The position numbers and the translations under genes are program-made. Positions 59,160 to 64,000 of a stretch of 64,000 nucleotides of DNA are shown piece by piece. The stretch is taken from positions 31,689,501 through 31,753,500 of the forward strand of contig NC_091966.1 in assembly GCF_036711975.1 (NCBI RefSeq), written 5' to 3'. How positions within the stretch are numbered: the stretch's first letter is position 1; each line of letters begins with the position of its first letter. The notes beneath the pieces were generated by a model. The model was not told where the DNA came from. It saw nothing but the letters and a program-made list of their open reading frames with translations, and did not search any database. The DNA comes from Onthophagus taurus. Taxonomy: Eukaryota; Arthropoda; Insecta; Coleoptera; Scarabaeidae.

Positions 59160-61025
59160 TTCACAGAACCATGTTCGAAAGTGATAAAAACCACATCGAC
59201 TCAGATGCAGCCAAAAAAGTTTTGAACAAAGAAAAGAAGACATTATGTGTGAAGTAGAGACAGCTATTCGCAAAGTTGCCAACGGCAAAACCTAAGGACA
59301 TCGCAGTAGTATTAATGTCAAGTAAATCATCAACGTACAACTTGAGAGATGGTAAAGTAAGCTTTAAGTACTATAAGAGAGAAAACTGACACAGTTGTCC
59401 TCCTGCAGGCAAAGGTCAGAAATAATAGTCGACAGGAATACGATAAACACTATTGGATCTAGACACCTGCAGGAAAAGTAAAAGGATCCCATAAATAAAC
59501 TAATTAGGACGACGAAGAACCTAATTAAGTCGACTTACTTAAGCTGGAAAGGAGAGGTTTATGAGCAATATGAGAGAACAGCCATGGGATCGCCGCGCCG
59601 TTATCACTAGTTATCGCTACCTATTTAGAGCTGTTTGAAGAAGATGCGATAAAAGCTACTCCTTAGAAACCAAAGTTATGGCTACGATACGTGGATGACA
59701 ACAACACAATAAATATGGTAAACAAATGCACGAAGAATTTTTAATGCTAAAGTTCATCATATAAGAAGAAAAGGACAAACAGATACCATTCCTCGACGTA
59801 ACAACAACCAGGATCAACAATTCAAGGCTTGCAATACCGGACCAAAATCTCAATACCGGTATTCGGTATTCAAAATTTTTAAAACCGGGATACCGGTATT
59901 ACTATAAAAACGTTTACTCACTAAATTACAATCACTAGATATATCTAATTGTAAGATTTTATCCCCTTTGCGGCGTCACCTCTGCTAACAATAGGTTAAT
60001 TCCTACTATATTTTTAGATTGGCAACAAAGCATAAGATACAGAATTTGAGAAGATAATCAAAAAATGGAAAGATATTAGGAATCTGTACAAAGTACCAAT
60101 AAACTTAAAGGTCTGGATAAAATTTTTGTTTTGTTGTCTTTCACTTGGTTCAAAGGTTCAACTTCACTGCCGCGTCAAAAAATGATATTACACTTTATTA
60201 TCTAAAGCTCTGTAGAATTCTTTCGAATTCCTGCTTTGGAATTTTCTGGAAAGGTGCAGATTCAAGAAAGAAACTTTAACATAATGGCTCTTGGTAGTTT
60301 GTCAGACTTATCATACTACAGTTATATTTGGTGGGACACTACACGAATCAAACTGACCTGAAACACCATTTTTTTTAGAGTATTTTATTGTTGGCTAGGT
60401 ATGACAAATTTCTTGAACACGAACATTAAGTTGTCGTCATCAAAGGTTGAGTCTTCGTTATGTTCAACATTCTGTCAGAGTGCAAAATGATATTTCTTGT
60501 AGATGGTAAAAAATAACCTTTTTTTCACACTGATCAAAAAATGAGGTTAGTACGGACATAAGATAGATAACAAATTTCTGTTTGGTCAACATCGTTTTCC
60601 AGCACAGGATTAAACCAACAGGGCCGTTTTCAATCGATCGCCTCCGGCTAACATGTTTTTAATGAAACGTCAAAAAACGTCACTTGAAAATGTAAACTGA
60701 GATCGGACAGAAGATAGCTAACAAATAAGAATCCTCTACATCATTTTCCAGCACACAAGGGCGCTAAATAAAAATAATACCGCAATACCGGTATTTTGCC
60801 ATCAATATCAGACAAAAATTGTCTGGGATCCCGGTATTGGAAGCTCTACCTACAAGATTGATCACAGCACCATCCATAACAGAAGATGTTTGTAACTACG
60901 AGAAAATTTGAAGAATGAAGAACGACTTCTAAATGACGTACTCCTGAAGAATGGATATACGTCGAAGGACATTCAACGGGTCAACAACGAAAAGAAATTA
61001 CAGACAACAAATACAGTAAGTAATC
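59160..61025 (+). mobile_element. Penelope-like retroelement remnant, split by an insertion
   Basis: Plus-strand pieces of a Penelope-type reverse transcriptase: TYLSWKGEVYEQYERTAMGS (about 59531-59590, equivalent to 'F.W.G..YEQ..G.AMGSP'), LIATYLELFEEDAIKA and KPKLWLRYVDDN (about 59665-59700, the YVDD box). KKDKQIPFLDVTTTR-like sequence (about 59765-59815) and, after a 1-kb insertion, NEERLLNDVLLKNGYTSKDI and QRVNNEKKLQ (about 60915-60995) follow. Pieces change frame and contain stops. No GIY-YIG endonuclease was seen downstream. Confidence 0.72.
59832..60839. mobile_element. 1-kb insertion with CAATACCGG ends, inside the Penelope remnant
   Basis: The Penelope coding match stops at about 59830 and resumes at about 60845. 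The inserted 1008 bp begin CAATACCGG and end CCGGTATTG, a 9-bp inverted terminal repeat. Near both ends are further copies of AATACCGGTATT. Inside, a block near 60545-60605 (ATAAGATAGATAACAAAT, CGTTTTCCAGCACA) is repeated near 60711-60760. No transposase is encoded, so it is a non-autonomous element; hAT-like by appearance, but no clean target duplication was found. Confidence 0.55.
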
Positions 61026-61079
61026 AATCTATCCACTTGAATACGTACGTAGAGTTGGATTCTGTTTCCTTTTGTTAAC

Positions 61080-61300
61080 ATTTTTATGATTCTGTATGAC
61101 AGGTAATGTTGGAAGATTGAGCAGTATAAAACTCAAATTGAAAATAACCAATTAAAGATCTAATGGGAGCCCTAGTGGATAAAACTATAGGTCTACAGGT
61201 GTAATCTTTTTTATGGATCTTGGCAAGACCATAGAATTTAGGAACTATCGCGGTATAACTTTTAGGATATAAGCATCTATGTAAGCATATCGACATAGAA
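61080..61300 (-). mobile_element. Penelope-like RT fragment in opposite orientation
   Basis: Minus-strand reading gives YTAIVPKFYGLAKIHKKDYT and CRPIVLSTRAPIRSLIGYF. PK.YGLPKIHK....RPIVS is the best-known block of Penelope-type reverse transcriptases. It comes from a more N-terminal part than the remnant at 59160-61025 and lies in the other direction, so it is a separate copy or an inversion. Confidence 0.75.
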
Positions 61301-61309
61301 CAAAGATGA

Positions 61310-61832
61310 AAGCATTATGTAGCCGTTCCAGAGTGAGTGTAGAGTACGCAGGAGTAGAAACAGAATTTTTATTTGTTAGTGTAACTCATTGTATCCACTG
61401 ATTATCATCTGATATTATCAAAACGTTCCAATTGTTTCTTAAGATACTTTTCTTTTTTGGTTACCAGAAAATTGAACAGATTAGTTGGTAGAATAGCTTA
61501 ATTTTTTCTATTAGACATGTTCTAGCGTGAGCCACTTCTGTCGAAATTCATTCCTTCCTGGGTTAGGAATCAGTTATGGCTCTCAGTTCTTCATTAGGGA
61601 AAATATGACGAAATGTCTAGAGAGCCCCAACTTGCGGCAAAAACACTGCACCAAAGAATTTTTTTCAAAAAGTCTTAAAAATTCGTTGGCAAGTTCATGA
61701 TGGTACTTTGCAAATCAGCAATATTTTTCAATAATACTAAAATTTCATTTTCATTTATGTAATAAAACCGAAAATTTCTTTTCTTTTGCTTCTGGTTTTC
61801 TTCTATATTAGCAGAAAAAATAGTAAAAATGT
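61310..61832. other. AT-rich spacer, no recognisable gene
   Basis: About 520 bases between the Penelope fragment and the tRNA terminator. No motif, repeat or frame could be assigned. Confidence 0.5.
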
Positions 61833-61833
61833 C

Positions 61834-61841
61834 AAAAAAAA
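61834..61841 (-). terminator. RNA polymerase III terminator of tRNA-Lys
   Basis: Eight T in a row on the transcribed-sense minus strand, beginning two bases after the discriminator. This is the normal Pol III stop signal. Confidence 0.9.
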
Positions 61842-61842
61842 T

Positions 61843-61915
61843 CGCCCGAGCAGGGACTTGAACCCTGGACCCTTGGATTAAAAGTCCAATGCTCTACCGA
61901 CTGAGCTACCCGGGC
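61843..61915 (-). tRNA. tRNA-Lys (anticodon TTT)
   Basis: A full 73-base cloverleaf on the minus strand. The acceptor stem GCCCGGG pairs with CTCGGGC (one G-U), with discriminator G. The D stem is GCTC/GAGC, the anticodon stem TTGGA/TCCAA with loop CTTTTAA (anticodon TTT at 61880-61882), and the T stem CAGGG/CCCTG with loop TTCAAGT. It has no intron and no encoded CCA. The internal promoter boxes (TAGCTCAGTCGG and GGTTCAAGTCC) are intact. All stems pair, so the gene looks functional. Confidence 0.97.
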
Positions 61916-62433
61916 CGATAAGTATTACTTATTTCAGTATTCAGCAATGATTGTAACATTAATTATTACATACAACAAGATGATTCATAAACAAAGATAA
62001 ACAACGACTTCCTTATAATAACGACTTCTTGTAAACTATAAATATAAAATTATCGACTAAAATTGTTGAAGGTCAAAACAAGCGTACAAAACGTGAACTC
62101 TTTATCCTTGACCTTCCTGTTTTTTGAGTTAGAGCGCTAAAGCGAGCTTGAAAATGGCAATATAAAGGAACGGGACATTTGCCAAATTATTTTTGGAAGC
62201 AAATATTTGCCAAATAACCAAGCTTTTTATCATAAAAATTAAATGATTTCTTAAAATTGGTTTATTTTAGATTCTTATTTTTTGAAGAAAAGCATTAACA
62301 TAATAGTGTGGAATTCCGTTTAAAATCGTTAAAATAGAAAGTGTAATTTCCGGTTCTTTAAATGTTTAAGAAAATTCTTTAGATTATTTGATAAAATAAT
62401 TGTTTTTTTAACTTTAATTTGTTTCCAAATTCG

Positions 62434-62443
62434 TATATAAAAG
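62434..62443 (+). promoter_or_regulatory. TATA box of the YGVP-repeat protein gene
   Basis: TATATAAAAG lies about 33 bases before a TCACTT initiator-like site (A at 62467), which is followed directly by the first exon. The spacing is right for an insect TATA/initiator promoter and fits a strongly expressed structural gene. Confidence 0.7.
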
Positions 62444-62493
62444 GTAACGATTTAGAAATTGGCTTCACTTCAATGTTAAAATTCAAACCGAAA

Positions 62494-63408
62494 ATGTCGC
62501 ATGTAAGTAATCAATTAATTGTGATAAAATATAATCTACTAATTTTTTGTTTACTTTATTTACAGCAAACAATCATTTTAGGTTTAATAGTCCTTTTCAA
62601 ATTATCCCAAGCGGATTTTTATGCACCACCAGCTACAAGTTATGGAGTTCCAATTCATGCAGTTGAAGGTCCAAAACAACAAATTCAAAATAATCCGATT
62701 GTCTCAAGCTTTTCATTTGATATTCCCGAAGAAATTGTTCATGTCTATGATGCTCCAGCACCACCAAAACCAATTTCGCAAATTTATGGTGTTCCCCAGG
62801 ACGAAATCATCTCCCAAGTTTATGGCGCTCCCGTAATAGTAACACCAAAACCATTTCATGTCGTTGATGTACCAAAACAGCGTCCGATTGTTTCGAGCTT
62901 TTCGTACGAAATTCCCAAAGAAGTTGTAACTTTCCATGATGTACCAGCACCACCAAAACCAATTTCACAAATTTACGGTGTTCCAGAAGTACCTAAACCA
63001 ATTCCCACCGTTTATGGAATTCCCGAAATAGTTAAACCAAAACCAGTTAAACCGATAGTTTCAAGTTTTTCGTATCAAATTCCGTATGAAGTTGCTCCAG
63101 CTCCACCAAAACCAGTTTCGCAGGTTTATGGTGTTCCAGAAATTGTTAAACCAAAGCCAGAAATCGCTTTTGATCTTCCTGTAGTAGAAGCACCTAAACC
63201 ACCAAAAATTTCGTACACCTATGGTATTCCAGAAGTTGTTGAATCAAAACCAAATAAAGTTTTTTACGATGTTCCCATCATTGTAGAACCTAAACCAACG
63301 ATTTCGCATGTTTATGGTGTTCCCGTGGCTTATGATTTTCCAGTTGTAGAACCAAAACCGGTTTATGGAGTCCCAGGTAATGAAGTGTTTGGTATTAGAA
63401 GACATTAA
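62494..63408 (+). CDS. Secreted YGVP/PKP-repeat protein, two exons, 283 aa
   Basis: Coding 62494-62502 joins 62566-63408 across a 63-bp intron (GTAAGT...TTTACAG). The join gives MSHQTIILGLIVLFKLSQA, a signal peptide cut before DFYAPP; the unspliced frame through the intron would lack one at its start. An in-frame ATG at 62473 could add seven residues. The mature part is built from imperfect repeats: nine YG(V/I/A)P motifs, three VSSFS(F/Y).IP motifs, and many PPKP and VPKP stretches. There is no Cys in the mature chain and no chitin-binding R&R domain. Such Pro/Tyr/Val-rich secreted proteins are typical of insect cuticle or eggshell; the exact role is not known. A TATA box lies upstream and a damaged tandem copy downstream. 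Confidence 0.8.
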   Translation: MSHVSNQLIVIKYNLLIFCLLYLQQTIILGLIVLFKLSQADFYAPPATSYGVPIHAVEGPKQQIQNNPIVSSFSFDIPEEIVHVYDAPAPPKPISQIYGVPQDEIISQVYGAPVIVTPKPFHVVDVPKQRPIVSSFSYEIPKEVVTFHDVPAPPKPISQIYGVPEVPKPIPTVYGIPEIVKPKPVKPIVSSFSYQIPYEVAPAPPKPVSQVYGVPEIVKPKPEIAFDLPVVEAPKPPKISYTYGIPEVVESKPNKVFYDVPIIVEPKPTISHVYGVPVAYDFPVVEPKPVYGVPGNEVFGIRRH

Positions 63409-63513
63409 TGAAGAGATTCTAAGACTGTACCCATTAGTTATCAATAAGTAACATAATTATAATTTTTTAAGTTTTATTCAATACATTTTTTTTATTTTAT
63501 GGGTTTCAATTTA
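63409..63513. other. Spacer between the repeat-protein gene and its partial copy
   Basis: About 105 bases holding the 3' end of the gene. Bases 63409-63428 (AAGAGATTCTAAGACTGTA) are repeated after the copy at 63976 onward, so the duplication included 3' flank. No canonical AATAAA is present; AATAAG at about 63442 is a possible variant signal. Confidence 0.5.
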
Positions 63514-63973
63514 CTCCACCAAAACCAATTTCACAAATTTATGGTGTGTCAAAGTACCTAAACCAATCCTGACCGTTAATGGAATTCCCGAAATAGTTAA
63601 ACCAAAACCTGTTAAACCGATAGTTTCAAGTTTTTCGTATCAAATTCCGTATAAAGTTGCTCCAGCTCCACCAAAACCAGTTTCGCAGGTTTATGGTGTT
63701 CCAGAAATTGTTAAACCAAAGCTAGAAATTGCTTTTGGTCTTCCTGTAATAGAAGCACCTAAACCACCAAAAATTTCGTACACCTATGGTATTCCAGAAT
63801 TTGTTGATCCAAAACCAAATAAAAATGCTTACGGTGTTCCCATCGTTGTAGAATCTAAACCAACGATTTCTCATGTTTATAGTGTTCCAATGGCTTATGA
63901 TTTTCCAGTTGTAGAACCAAAACGGTTTTATGGCTTTCCAGGTAATGAGGTTTTTGGTATTAGAAAACATTAA
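63514..63973 (+). pseudogene. Truncated tandem copy of the YGVP-repeat gene
   Basis: Matches the gene from about 62948 to its stop, but lacks promoter, signal peptide and the first third. A one-base deletion near 63548 (GGTGTGTCAAAG against GGTGTTCCAGAAG) shifts the frame into a TGA; after it, the frame is open again to TAA 63971-63973. Changes include the loss of one YGVP (YSVP) and KRFYGFP for KPVYGVP. AATAAA at 63972-63977 overlaps the stop codon, created by a change in the copy. It could in principle serve as an alternative 3' exon, but the simplest reading is a dead partial duplicate. Confidence 0.75.
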
Positions 63974-64000
63974 TAAAGAGATTCTAAGACTATAATTTTT

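Overview
The window is 64 kb of AT-rich animal nuclear DNA, almost certainly from an insect. The signs are spliced genes with both tiny (51 and 62 bp) and multi-kilobase introns, a eukaryotic tRNA-Lys, a discoidin-domain receptor tyrosine kinase, a secreted Pro/Tyr-rich repeat protein of insect cuticle type, and a dense population of decayed hAT, piggyBac, Tc1/mariner, pogo/Tigger, non-LTR, gypsy and Penelope elements. A beetle is my best guess, but that is weak inference.

Three host protein genes and one tRNA can be supported. (1) A single-exon 420-residue gene on the minus strand at 1573-2835 resembles the CKAP2 mitotic spindle family. (2) A discoidin domain receptor gene (Ddr, minus strand) can be rebuilt from six exons between 11760 and 35106. 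All splice sites are GT-AG, all phases match, and the join gives a 909-residue protein: signal peptide, discoidin domain, discoidin-like domain, one membrane segment, a juxtamembrane region with a YAIP motif, and a tyrosine kinase. (3) At the right edge a two-exon gene (62494-63408, plus) encodes a small secreted YGVP/PKP repeat protein, followed by a truncated and frameshifted tandem copy. (4) tRNA-Lys(TTT) lies at 61843-61915 on the minus strand with a T-run terminator.

Layout. 1-5.4 kb: hAT remnants flanking the CKAP2-like gene, plus LINE scraps. 5.4-11.7 kb: AT-rich DNA with a broken Tigger/jerky-like transposase carrying an (AT)n tract. 11.7-35.1 kb: Ddr. Its 13.3-kb third intron holds LINE pieces, a GC-rich island, a 2.8-kb TTAA-flanked transposon whose decayed reading frame combines a Mutator-like transposase segment with a YqaJ-type nuclease, and a 24-bp hairpin. 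Its second intron holds a degenerate minisatellite and a LINE piece, and its first intron holds mariner-like and piggyBac remnants. 35-43 kb: a 190-bp direct repeat, about 2 kb of degenerate ~300-bp tandem repeats, and LINE, gypsy and mariner pieces. 43.5-57.5 kb: no gene that I can recognise, but a series of GC-richer islands (some with perfect palindromes) that look like candidate regulatory DNA. 58-61.3 kb: a ~160-bp satellite and Penelope-like retroelement pieces, one split by a 1-kb insertion. 61.8-64 kb: the tRNA and the repeat-protein locus.

The genes do not form a pathway; they are ordinary neighbours in a transposon-rich genome. Nothing here is a clear new multi-gene system. The observations most worth following are the transposon with a nuclease domain, the GC-rich palindromic islands upstream of Ddr, the intronic hairpin, and the unusual P-loop and helix-C residues of the Ddr kinase.
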